A stretch of 64,000 nt of DNA. It comes from Heliocidaris tuberculata. Its lineage: Eukaryota > Echinodermata > Echinoidea > Camarodonta > Echinometridae. The stretch is from positions 68,493,707 to 68,557,706 of the forward strand of contig CM046832.1 of assembly GCA_025618425.1 (NCBI GenBank), in the 5' to 3' direction. The notes under the pieces are model-generated. The model made no database searches. It was not told the DNA's origin and was given only the letters and a program-made list of their open reading frames with translations. Made by a program: the position numbers and the translations under genes. Below are positions 54,085-64,000 of the stretch, piece after piece (positions within the stretch are counted from its first letter, which is position 1; each line of letters begins with the position of its first letter).

Positions 54085-54310
54085 CACAGGCCTGGCGCAC
54101 ACAAAGCGCCCTTTCGATTGCGTCAATACCACCTGCACTAATCGAGCATGTCAAACCCATACGCCACTTCTTCAGAGTATTCTTTGCACGGTTCATTTTG
54201 CAATAACTTTTAATCGACAACATTCTTTCATAAGGCGCAAAAGACCGTACCAGTCACTGACTCGGTCCTAACGTCAGCAAATGACGCTCCGCCATTATGA
54301 GCCGGCTCTC
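54085..54310. mobile_element. Partial copy of the 54418-55085 element
   Basis: Shares TTTCGATTG ... CTAATC ... CCCATACGC and the end block AAAGACCGTACCAGTCACTG ... AACGTCAGCAAATGACG with the right half of the neighbouring element, in the same orientation. Confidence 0.7.
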
Positions 54311-54417
54311 AGTCTTAGTCAGCATATTAATTTTGGTTGATGCAATTGGGATGTCACCCAGGTAACATAGATCAAGATTCATTTCAGTCACATTCAGGTG
54401 ATCTCATGCCCGTTGAA

Positions 54418-55085
54418 CTCAAGTTGCCATGTGCTGACGTAGGATTACGTCAGTGACTGGCATGGTCTTTGACGCACTACGCGAGACTGACATCTTACAA
54501 TAAGTTAATACCAAGTAAAAAGAGATAATTGCTTTCATAGGTTTGATTATCCTAGGCATATCCTAGGTAATACAACATCGGAACAACGCCTCGTGTGAAA
54601 TAATGCCCGTTGCACATGAGACGCCATTTCGATTGTATATTTCGTTAAAACGTGCGCTAATCAACCGTGTGGAGGCATTCAGCCCATACGCTATAATAAG
54701 CCTGTTCATTAATGGTATAGGTAGCCTACAAAGTGACCCTGAAATGACCGCAATTTGCACTCGCATCTGTTTTGTTGGACGCGCAACTTGTTTAACATCA
54801 ATTTATATGTTAACATGTATGTAAAATCCGGTAAAATTATTCTGGAGCACGCATCGTAGTGCGCAAACTATGAAAGCGTATAAAGGTCAATTGCACTCGG
54901 TACAAATGATCTTTATCTGCACATGCGCAAATTGAAATTAAGAATTGGCTTATTCAGTGCAATGGTTGGACTTTTCATGTTGCAATTAATTTGTATACGA
55001 TGTCACTTTCACATGGCGCGTCAAAAACCGCACCAGTCTCTGACGCAGTCCAACGTCAGAAAATGACGTCATGTGTTCAACGGGC
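54418..55085. mobile_element. 668-bp inverted-repeat element (GCCCGTTGAAC ends)
   Basis: The left end GCCCGTTGAACTCAAG ... GACTGGCATGGTCTTTGACG is mirrored by the right end CGTCAAAAACCGCACCAGTC ... GTGTTCAACGGGC. Imperfect arms of about 70 bp. CpG-containing and without a transposase. Class unknown. Confidence 0.8.
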
Positions 55086-56643
55086 TTCACAGTGTGGGAT
55101 CTCTTACTGCATTCCTGAATAGTAAAACGCTATTGTCCTGTCCATTTTGTATGAAATATCTCAGCATGCTGACGAACGTCGCATATTATCTCACAGTGTA
55201 AGGACAGCGAAACGTAATTAAAATGCTATCTGATCTGAGTAGATTTGAAAAGCCCTTAAATACTGAATACTGTAAAGAATAAAGACCAACAGTAATTTTA
55301 TTATTATGTTAAATTTGCTTCTTGCAGTTTAAGCGTAATATTGTATCATCATATATTTTCATCATAGCCAACCTGCAGAGATTTACCTTAACAATAATTA
55401 GATGACTTTTGCCACATTCATATTTACAGTCTTTGAGTACGATGCACTATATTGAAGAACTCCACAGAAGCAGCTAATATCTACCATAAAAAATGTTTTG
55501 AGAAAATTCACAAAATTCACTCTATAAGCTGAAAGTGTTGATTGCCCTATCTATCATTTAGAAATCTAAGAAGAGCAGGATCATAATTATTAAGTTTGAG
55601 ATTTTCCCTAAATGTGACACATTCAGTGTGTGTGCGTGTGGGTGTGTTTGTGTATATGGGTGTGTGTGTGTGTGTGTGTGTGTGTGAGTTCGTCTTTCTG
55701 TTGATCGACTGAGCCACGGTGGTACAAGAGTTTATCAGCATTTGTGCAAAAAACATATTCCCGAAAGAGACATACATGTAGGTGAGCTGCGAAAAAAAAA
55801 CCTTATTCGAGAAAAAAGTAATATTCTTGCGGTTTACTCTGTTGAGTGCAAGACGCAAAGCTGTAGTATGCCTCTGTTTAACGCTATTCTCCGATTTTGT
55901 AGTACCAAAAATAACATTGTATATGAGCAGCAATGAACAGGTTTCACTCGATACAAACCACTGTTTGAGAAGCCCTTTTCAAACAACTCAGATTATAGCT
56001 CAGCCTTTAAAGGCAACTTTGATGAATTAATAGGCTGAATTTCAACCGCGGGTCAAAAAGTCGCGTTCTAATATATTTTTCCCCAACGTATCAAAATAGA
56101 TTTGTGTGCGATTTAATAGTACCTTTAAGGCATCTTGCGATTTCTAATTTTCGATGTTTCTTTAGGAATGCGTAACAACCAGCTGATGGCTATATGAATT
56201 AAGTAGATCACATGACCTTAGGGACTCGAGATCAAAGGAATGACACGAAAGTGTGAGAAGCCAGTGACGATAGCAGAAAAGCACAATAGGACAAAGAGCA
56301 TCGAGATTATCTAAATAGAACGTCTGGGAGGGATGACGAGAGAAGGGCAACAGGTATGGGAAAGAGAGGGGGGAAGAGAAACATGTGGACTTAAAAGAGA
56401 GAAATGGACAGAGAGAAGGAAAGAGAGAGAGAGAAAGAGAAAGAGCGAGAGATTTACAAAAAACAATAGGGAAATGAAGAGAGCAACATTACTAGAAGTA
56501 TACAGGAGATGTAAAAGGCGCCTCTTCACCATTTTGGACTTCATGAGCTCGCGCTGAGTCCGAGCTGAACACAGACATAGTCAGAAATAGCGGGCTAATT
56601 TGATTTATCGGGCGGTTGAAGACGCCCCTTGAGTTACAGTGAA

Positions 56644-56677
<34 letters not shown>

Positions 56678-58155
56678 GTATTCTCTCTTCATGAACCAGA
56701 ATGAAGGCACCGTGGTCTTTTCAGGAAAGTTTTTCCCCCCTTCGTGGACGGGAGAGTATCGCTATTTAAATAATTCTTTTGGCAGCAACTTGGGTTCCTT
56801 TTTTTCGAGGGGGGGGGGGGGGAGGCTGCGGCACTGTAAACCACTAGAGTTAGTTTGATGCTCTGCATAATGCAAAAGGTCTACATTACACTGGAGACTG
56901 TAGGCAAATGGTCAAATTTAATACCTTTGGTACAGCATCCATCAGTATTTAGGGTAGCCCCGTTGCATTTAATCATCTGAAAGTTCAGTTATATGTTGTT
57001 TCAAAGGGCCAAAATTATTTCTATACCATTTGCAGGTTATTGTAATAAGCATTCTCGTAATAAACAGTTGTTTATGTGTCATTAAAAATAATAATGAAAT
57101 TACTTGATTTGACCTGGCGTTGAAGTGAGTTTTTAAGCAATAACGCAGTCTCTTTTGAAAACCACCCTTCATTCCTTATTACGAAAATAAATCACAACCC
57201 ACTTTGCTCCCATAAACTATTTATGAGCATTGATTTTACTTACGGTCACATCAAACTCCAACTTAATTCCCGTGAAGCACAATAATATGAAATGAATTAA
57301 TGCGATGGTGTGAAAACTCGATCCGGTGAGCGCATTCAATTCAAACACCTGTCAAATTTGGCCCCAAACTTAAATGTCAATTCGTCCTCTCTCTACGGAT
57401 TTCTCGATTTCCCTTCGGTCCGTTAGAAATTCAAGATGGATACATGAATCCAAAATATTTGGCATCACTTAAGCTTCGAAGGAGGGAATGGACAGAATCT
57501 AATTCTCACAGGTTTAAAAGGAAATTGTTGTTATATCGTGTTTGTCTTTGAATTACACTTTGAGACATCTATTTATAAGTTCTGCTTACATTTCATGGTT
57601 GTATGTTATAACGTACCTCGAAGATAACGTTTTAAAAATATAAAATGCATAAAACTGTATCAAAAACATATTATTTTGGAGTGACATGCATTTCTCGTTT
57701 TAGTAAACAGCAAATGTAAAAAAGTATGTCATTATGTTTCTAAAAGTTAAACAAGGGAAAAACATTTAATAAGAGAAGAAGTTTAATTCTTGGGACGTAA
57801 TTTGTGATCATGCCATGATTGTCGTATACTTACACACTAGGCAATGATTCAAAGATTTCAACTTCAGAAGACCATGGTTTTCTTAGTTTACAACACTTTT
57901 GAAGCATATGCAAACAACAAGATGATGTCGTATACAATTAATCTTCTTTCGATGTGAAAAAAAGCCTAAAAACAGATGAACAAAAAATAGTTCACAAGTA
58001 TACAGATATTTCGTAGAAGAAATGCTTTTTTGATAAACCGTAATCAGCCCGCTAGCTTCGGAAGGCGAGAATATTGCATTACCGTCGTCAACAATTTGAC
58101 AATATGTGCTTCAGTATCCTAAAAAATTTAGGTCTAGATTCATTGGGAGTGATTT
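55086..58155. other. Gene-free region with microsatellites
   Basis: GT tract (55624-55690), GA-rich stretch (56355-56455), GA + poly-G (56640-56678), poly-G (56810-56823). No gene supported. Confidence 0.65.
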
Positions 58156-58370
58156 CAATTTCAATTTCAATTCAATTCACATTTATTAGGCAAAATAAAA
58201 TCACATTTTGTTTAAAAAAACAAATACAATGATAAAAGATATGCCAGGATTGCTAAAAAAGTTAAAAACTTGTAAAAAAGCAACCCCTTATTACAATACA
58301 AAAATTACAAAATTGAAATTGAATTGAATTGAATTGAATTGAATTGAAATTGAAATTGAATTGAATTGAA
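58156..58370. repeat. Inverted pair of TTCAA/TTGAA pentamer arrays
   Basis: TTTCAATTTCAATTTCAATT at the left and TTGAATTGAATTGAATTGAA at the right face each other across 130 bp, so the segment can fold back. Confidence 0.85.
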
Positions 58371-58670
58371 CCATAGTTATCTTACCAAGATGTGGACACA
58401 CTGCAAATACTAATGACAAAATTGTACTTAGAAATTCGATTAATTCAAATAGTAAAACTACAATGGTAAACAAATACAAAAACAAATACAGAGCGATATC
58501 ATAGTGACTTATATTTTGCGATTATAATGAGGATAAAGATGACAAATTGGCCTCTCGCAATATTCAATTTATCATATGAATTCAGGGCATTCAACCTACA
58601 AAATGGGGCAAGAGTACTCAGTTTCTTTCATAGTCATACGAGAGATCCATTGTTTTTAAAGAGGAACAGT

Positions 58671-58870
58671 GTGAGAGAGAGAGAGAGAGCGAGAGAGAGA
58701 GAGAGAGAGAGTCTCAAAGGAGATATATAGAAAGAGAAGTATAGGAAGCCATAAAGACTGACAAAAAGAGGCAGTGACCGACAGAGACAGAGAGAAACAG
58801 AAAGAGAGAGCGAGGAGAAAAAAGAAATAGAAACAAAGAGAGAAAGAGAGATAAATAGAAAAGGCGAGGG
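58671..58870. repeat. GA-rich tract
   Basis: Imperfect (GA)n over about 200 bp; the Leu/Ser-rich ORFs on the - strand are artefacts. Confidence 0.93.
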
Positions 58871-59070
58871 GTAGAATCCAATAATCATCTAAAAAGCAAT
58901 AATACATACGTTTTGGCTGTTACTTTTTTCGCACATGCATGTTCTTTTGTTAAGTATATAAGAAAAACAGACCTGCGTATTAAAAGTGAAATTTTCAACG
59001 AAGCACGTACTTGAAAAAACACACCAAAACCAAATGACTATAATGCATACTGAAGGCTATATTTCAAACA

Positions 59071-59385
59071 TTAGTGCATTTCACCAGGAGAGCTGTGTCC
59101 TTATTAGTGCCATAATCCAGAGTTAATATGTCACCTCTTTGCTCAATTTGATTTGAGTTCTTCTGCATTTATTATTCACAAGTCTCAAGAACTTTTGAAG
59201 TATAATATAAGTCTGAAGGGGGTCCCCAGTTGCAATTATTCCTTCTTGTTTTGTGAAAATTTACGTAACGTTTGTTTATGCTTAACACAGTTTTTGTAGA
59301 TGAAATTGTAACTGTGACTTTCACTCCTTATTATACATGGGCATTCAGGTAACACTTGAAAAATCGTGACGCCAATTTCGTCCTC
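59071..59385. repeat. Diverged direct repeat, copy A
   Basis: Shares ordered blocks with 60345-60650, including (A/C)CTCTTTGCT(C/T)A, GGAGTTCTT-like text, TCTGAAGG, TTCTTGTTTT, AAAATTT, GACTTTCACT/TCACTTTCACT, GGGCATTCAG and GACGCCAAT. On the - strand copy A has a 62-codon ORF (59236-59424); copy B is broken by stops. Confidence 0.7.
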
Positions 59386-59518
59386 ATTGTTCTGAATACT
59401 AATGATTCTTTCATAACATGACATTTACGTTTTTAAATTTCATTTGCCATGATTGCTGTTTGGCTCAATCACAGGCGTGACAAGGATGCCGATCGTCACA
59501 ATTATAGGAATCAGTTAA

Positions 59519-60112
59519 AGGCCAAGTCAAAACTAACATCAAGTTGATTTGAATAAATAGAGTAAAATTAAACAAGCATAACAGTGAAAATTGTATTGAA
59601 ATTGGATGTAAAATAAGAAAGTTACGGCATTTTGAAGTTTTGCATTATGTCATGAAACAGTGATATGCATAACATGGGCGGTATGCAAATGAGTGAACCG
59701 ATGATGTCACACACTCACTTTTCCTTATATATTTTATTATATGAAATTTCAATTTTTATTGACGTGATAATAAAGAATCTCTCCCTTGTATCAAAATAAG
59801 TTACAATAATGATGATTTTACACGTCCCATAAGGAGTCAAAACATGTTTTACATTATTGAAGCAAAAAATTGAAATATATGATATTTCATATAATAAAAT
59901 ACATAAGGAAAAGTGAGTGTGTGACATCATCGGTTCACTCATTTGCATACCGCCCATGTTATGCATATCACTGTTTCAAGAAATAATGCAAAACTTCAAA
60001 ATGCCGTAACTTTCTTATTTTACATCCGATTTCAATAAAATTTTCACTGTTGTGCTTGTTTAATGTTACTCTATTTATTCCAATCAACTTGATATTAGTG
60101 TGGACTTGGCCT
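59519..60112. mobile_element. 594-bp TTAA-flanked foldback element
   Basis: TTAA at 59515-59518 and 60113-60116. The ends AGGCCAAGTC / GACTTGGCCT continue as inverted arms of about 240 bp with few mismatches, including TAAGAAAGTTACGGCATTTT and GTGACATCATCGGTTCACTC. The unpaired centre is about 100 bp. No transposase. Confidence 0.93.
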
Positions 60113-60344
60113 TTAACAAAAGGATTTGCACTGCGCGTTACAAAAGTTTTACCTTATAAGCCGAGTCTTACTTGGCTACAGGATAATTTCTTTATTACTT
60201 CTATGTATCGATCTGTTTTACTGGAGGTTGTAAAATAAACTAGGAGACGTCAGTAAAACTATCCCTTTAGAAATCTAATCTGGCAAAGGGATATTATAAT
60301 TATGTGTGACACATAATGAGTTAAGGGTATTTGCCTAGTGAACA

Positions 60345-60650
60345 TACTAAGCATTCAACATTTTCACCAATGGAAATTCCTTTATAGGTCCAGGATCATT
60401 TTGTTACCCCTTTGCTTATTCTGATCGGAGTTCTTGTGCTATCGTAGTAAGCCAGGAGAAAATCTGAAGGCCCCCCTAGTTCATTTATTCATTGATTTCA
60501 TTCTTGTTTTAGGAAAATTTGAGTAACCTTTGTTATGTTAAACATGTTTTCCATTGATGGAATATTATCTGTCACTTTCACTACTTATAAAACTGGGGCA
60601 TTCAGTTAACATTTGGAGGAAAAAAAATGAGACGCCAATCCACTCCACGT
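60345..60650. repeat. Diverged direct repeat, copy B
   Basis: Second copy of the segment at 59071-59385, same orientation, with the TTAA element lying between the two. Confidence 0.7.
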
Positions 60651-60871
60651 TGATATTTGCCAAATGTACATCAGAAGGAAGAAGGCATATTTTCAATGAC
60701 ATACAAAGTGGTATTCAAAATATTTAGTCTAAGCCTATTTTCTTCGTCAAAATAATTACATGTATTTTCAAAAGATATAACAAAACTTGTTGTTATCACA
60801 CATCATTTGAAACATTTCATTATAACGAAAATCTACGTAAGATATGAAGTTCGCACTGCCATCTAAAAACA

Positions 60872-60945
60872 GATAATAATAATAACAATAATAAATTGGG
60901 TTCTTGTATAGCGCACATGTCCTGGCGCTCAATACAATATTATGA
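60872..60945 (-). repeat. LINE/SINE 3' tail, opposite orientation
   Basis: AATAATAATAACAATAATAA then TTGGGTTCTTGTATAGCGCA and GGCGCTCAATACAATATT: the reverse-strand form of the GTAAAGCGCCTTGAGC tail at 16193-16260. Confidence 0.6.
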
Positions 60946-63265
60946 AATGTTTGATAACCGTGAAGGGCCACGTTATCTGGGTAGCGTTGGATACAGCCTC
61001 TATGTGAAATTATGTTTCAGTAGCCGATATTCCCCTATATGTGAATCCACCTCTGATCTTTTAAATGACTTCTGCTATTATACGCATTAAAATTCATCTA
61101 AGAATATTGATAACATAATAGATCCCTTATAAAACCATAACGGTAATAAATAATAAAGACTATAGATAACAGAAATAACAGAAAGTTTGGTGAATGCAAT
61201 GATAGTCACTTTTGTTAAACATTTTCTATCGCTCATTATTTCTGAATAAAAAAAGTACCACCTGTTTTCAATGGAAGCAAGCTGCTTGGTGTCTTTGAGC
61301 CTGGATGATTGGCTTTAAGAAGCTACCTGTGACATCCGGTGCTAAAGGCAGTCATTGTCTCCGTTCGTTCAACGATGTCTCAAATTTGGCCAACGTGGGA
61401 CGGGGAAAAGGAAGAAAATAGTTTTTGAATATTGCAAGCAATTAACCGGAGTTCCTTCCGTTCAGCCTACACATCTTGTACAAATGAATCATCAGAGATA
61501 TAAGAGTTTTGATTTACCTGGAATGATTTCTGACTATTCATTAAAAACAGTTGATCATCAACATATTTATTATCCAGGCTAACCACCTGCACCCCCGTGG
61601 GAGACGTATTGCGTGGTTTTTTTTCCTTTTGAAAATACTTCTTCCAAGACACCGCATAATAATTATACTTAAGTGATAAGGCAGCGCTAAATGAAGATTC
61701 AGGAAATCATTAGCGTAGATTTCCTTTTTGAATAATAACTGGTTAAAAAATTCTGTGCAAAACTCGCTGTATTACAAAAAATAAGATTAGAACACTAGTT
61801 TAAAATAACATACATTTATATGAAAACGTATTTTTGCCTGTCAGCAATATGTAATACACGATAGGCCTTTTTGCAAAACGGAAATTCTATTGAGATTTCA
61901 TGAAAAAGTCCCTGTATTCATTTCATAACTATGATGACCGTTTATACGGGACGAACTGGAGATGGCTACAACTGTTGAGATTAAAGACCTTAAAGCGGCG
62001 CTCCATATTATGGTCCTATATTATTTTTGTGGGGAGTCTTATGAAAAAAATATTATGAAGTGCAACATTATAAATTGAAAGAGGGACACTTAAGGCAGTG
62101 CCTTATGCACAATCTTCTATTTTGATTATCAGTACCAGATTAATTAAGATTTTAAGACTGATCTCCAGTATATCAATCAAAATGAAATCTAAAACCCAAA
62201 GAAAATCACAAAAGCACATATTACATAAAAAAAGCAACAACCAAAATCTGATATCAAATATTTTTTATGCGTAGACGAGATTGCCCTCGGAATAAGAGTC
62301 ACGAACCCGGAACGTACACAAATTATGTGAATGGAAACAGAATATGGAAACATTTAAAACATTTTCGTGATAATTCGACTTAAAAATACGCATGCGATAT
62401 AGATGGAAGCAGGTACACGTCAGAGGTGAGAACTGAGAGCTGTAGTGTGGTAGTAGTGGCCTGGATCACTATCACATCGAAATGAAACCGCTTTCAAGAG
62501 AGACGAAAAGAGAGACACGTGGATCAATACCATTGATAAAAGTGTCAACGACCTAGCATTACCCCCATTACAAACAGCTTGGACTAACAAATTAAATTTA
62601 GATGGAAATGATGGGCACATCCTTGCTGTAACCCGCTGCTTTATTATGAGCAGTGGCGTAATGAGCCAAACATTTTGAGGGGGCTGAGCCAGTAAGAACT
62701 GAAATGCCAGGAACGCATACATACTATACTCGGATATCGATCCTTTGAAGGGGGGGGGGGGGGGAGATCGCCGCCCTATCACAAATAAGAAGAACTGTGC
62801 ATTTTGCTGTACCATGAAAATGTGGCACTTATCAACACCCTTCTTAACTGAAATATTCCATTTGCGAGCTGGAAACTTTTAAATGTTTGTAGTTTTAAAT
62901 TTCGCATTTAGGTATTCCATGAAAATGTCCACTTTTGGTGAAAAAACAAAGTTTATTTTGAACATTTTCCTTCTATGTCACTTGAATATGCATGATTTGA
63001 ACTTTATGGAACAATATTAAGTTTTTAAATTTTTTGAATATTTTGACCCAAAATGGCCATTTTTTAACCCAAAAATGAAATTACACATTTTTATGGTAAA
63101 ATATGGTTAATTATATTGAGTCATTTTTAGAAATTTCATCTGTTATAATAATAAAGACAACCAAATCTAGTTAGGACTAAGGGGAATTTTATGTCTATAT
63201 ACAAAAATTTTGAAAATATTAATATTCTTCTGATTTAATGGAGGTCAAAGGTCAAATGGATTTTT
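60946..63265. other. Gene-free region
   Basis: Only a CAGTGGCGTA repeat end (62651), a poly-G run (62750-62764) and short unsupported ORFs. Confidence 0.6.
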
Positions 63266-63874
63266 GTCCCGTCTGTCACGTTTTTTAAGGTACTTTTTGC
63301 ATTTGCAATAAATTAGACCATTGTTTTTGAATAAAATTTTGCAGTCTTGCTCTTTGGTAGGAGGGAAATTCATTTCTACTGCCAACTTGGCGGAATTTTA
63401 ATTTTATGAAGATAATTATGATTCATAAAGTAATGTCCCGTCTGTCACGTTTGGCATCTACAGCAAAAATATGTATGGATGGGACTACATGAAAATTTTC
63501 CGATGGATGAAAATTAAAATCCTTTTGCTATTATGTTTCATGATATTAAAGATGACCCTTTAACCCCTTTAGAACATGAGAATAAGGTATTTAATGCTGG
63601 AAATTTGATTGTCTTTAAAAATTCTATTTTGTGTACAATCTCAATGTGTCCCGTCTGTCACGTTTTTATTGTCCCGTCTGTCACGGTCACTTTTTGGCAT
63701 TTTCCTCCAAAAGTAAGATGAAATTTCAAATGTATACTAGCAGGTTTCAAAAACGTACCAACAAGTGATAACATGAATACACATATTTTGTTTCAAGATT
63801 TTCCAGTGAGGAGAGCTTAGTCGAAAAGTATCGAAGCAGAAATGGCCTGGTAAATTCATGTCCCGTCTGTCACG
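63266..63874. repeat. Five dispersed exact copies of GTCCCGTCTGTCACG
   Basis: The 15-mer occurs at 63266, 63435, 63648, 63671 and 63860, all in the same orientation, with AT-rich spacers of unequal length that do not resemble one another. After the last copy a hairpin AAGCCCACCCACAA / TTGTGGGCAGGGCTT (63884-63913) may mark an element end. Confidence 0.93.
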
Positions 63875-64000
63875 CTGAACTCTAAGCCCACCCACAATTT
63901 GTGGGCAGGGCTTGAAAAAAAAATTTCCCCCCATTTCGTTGACCAAACCTATAGATCACATCTCTACATCAAATTAAGCTCACTTTTAAATAAAATATGA

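Noticed and set aside
55547..55933. 128-aa minus-strand ORF
   Set aside because: Contains a (CA)n microsatellite-derived His/Thr run and no recognisable domain.

Overview
The window looks like nuclear DNA of a marine deuterostome invertebrate, most likely a sea urchin or other echinoderm. Evidence for this: spliced genes with GT-AG introns, AT-rich non-coding DNA, abundant copies of the palindrome TACATGTA, many long G/C homopolymers tied to short repeats, palindromic MITEs, and a CR1/Jockey-like LINE remnant. There are no bacterial-style operons. The species assignment is inference.

Two protein genes are supported, both on the + strand. Gene 1 (3872-19757) has ten phase-compatible coding exons giving the last 663 residues of a protein; its 5' exons lie outside the window or were not found. 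It has a PH-like fragment split by a large serine-rich insert, followed by a helical C-terminal half. It resembles the C12orf56 (DUF4551) family from memory, which I could not verify. Its final coding segment is repeated twice more, in decaying form, in the 3' UTR.

Gene 2 (26580-31087, two coding exons) is the most interesting locus. It encodes a 548-residue protein with about eight leucine-rich repeats fused to a caspase-like p20/p10 domain. The catalytic His is replaced by Tyr (SYG instead of SHG) and the QACRG cysteine pentapeptide is replaced by QILDK. This is a predicted pseudocaspase, comparable in logic to cFLIP but with an LRR sensor in place of death-effector domains. Its single coding intron holds a roughly 500-bp (TAG)n microsatellite and G/C-rich repeats.

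The other ~33 kb (31.1-64.0 kb) has no gene I can support. It holds transposon relics: a 1.0-kb TA-flanked inverted-repeat element just after gene 2, a deleted LINE (51.2-52.2 kb), TTAA-flanked foldback elements, a 668-bp inverted-repeat element with a partial neighbour copy, tandem and direct duplications of 120-320 bp, and GA/GT/TA/poly-G microsatellites. The last 0.75 kb carries five exact copies of a 15-mer (GTCCCGTCTGTCACG) at irregular spacing.

Genes 1 and 2 are in the same orientation about 6.8 kb apart and show no sign of functional coupling.
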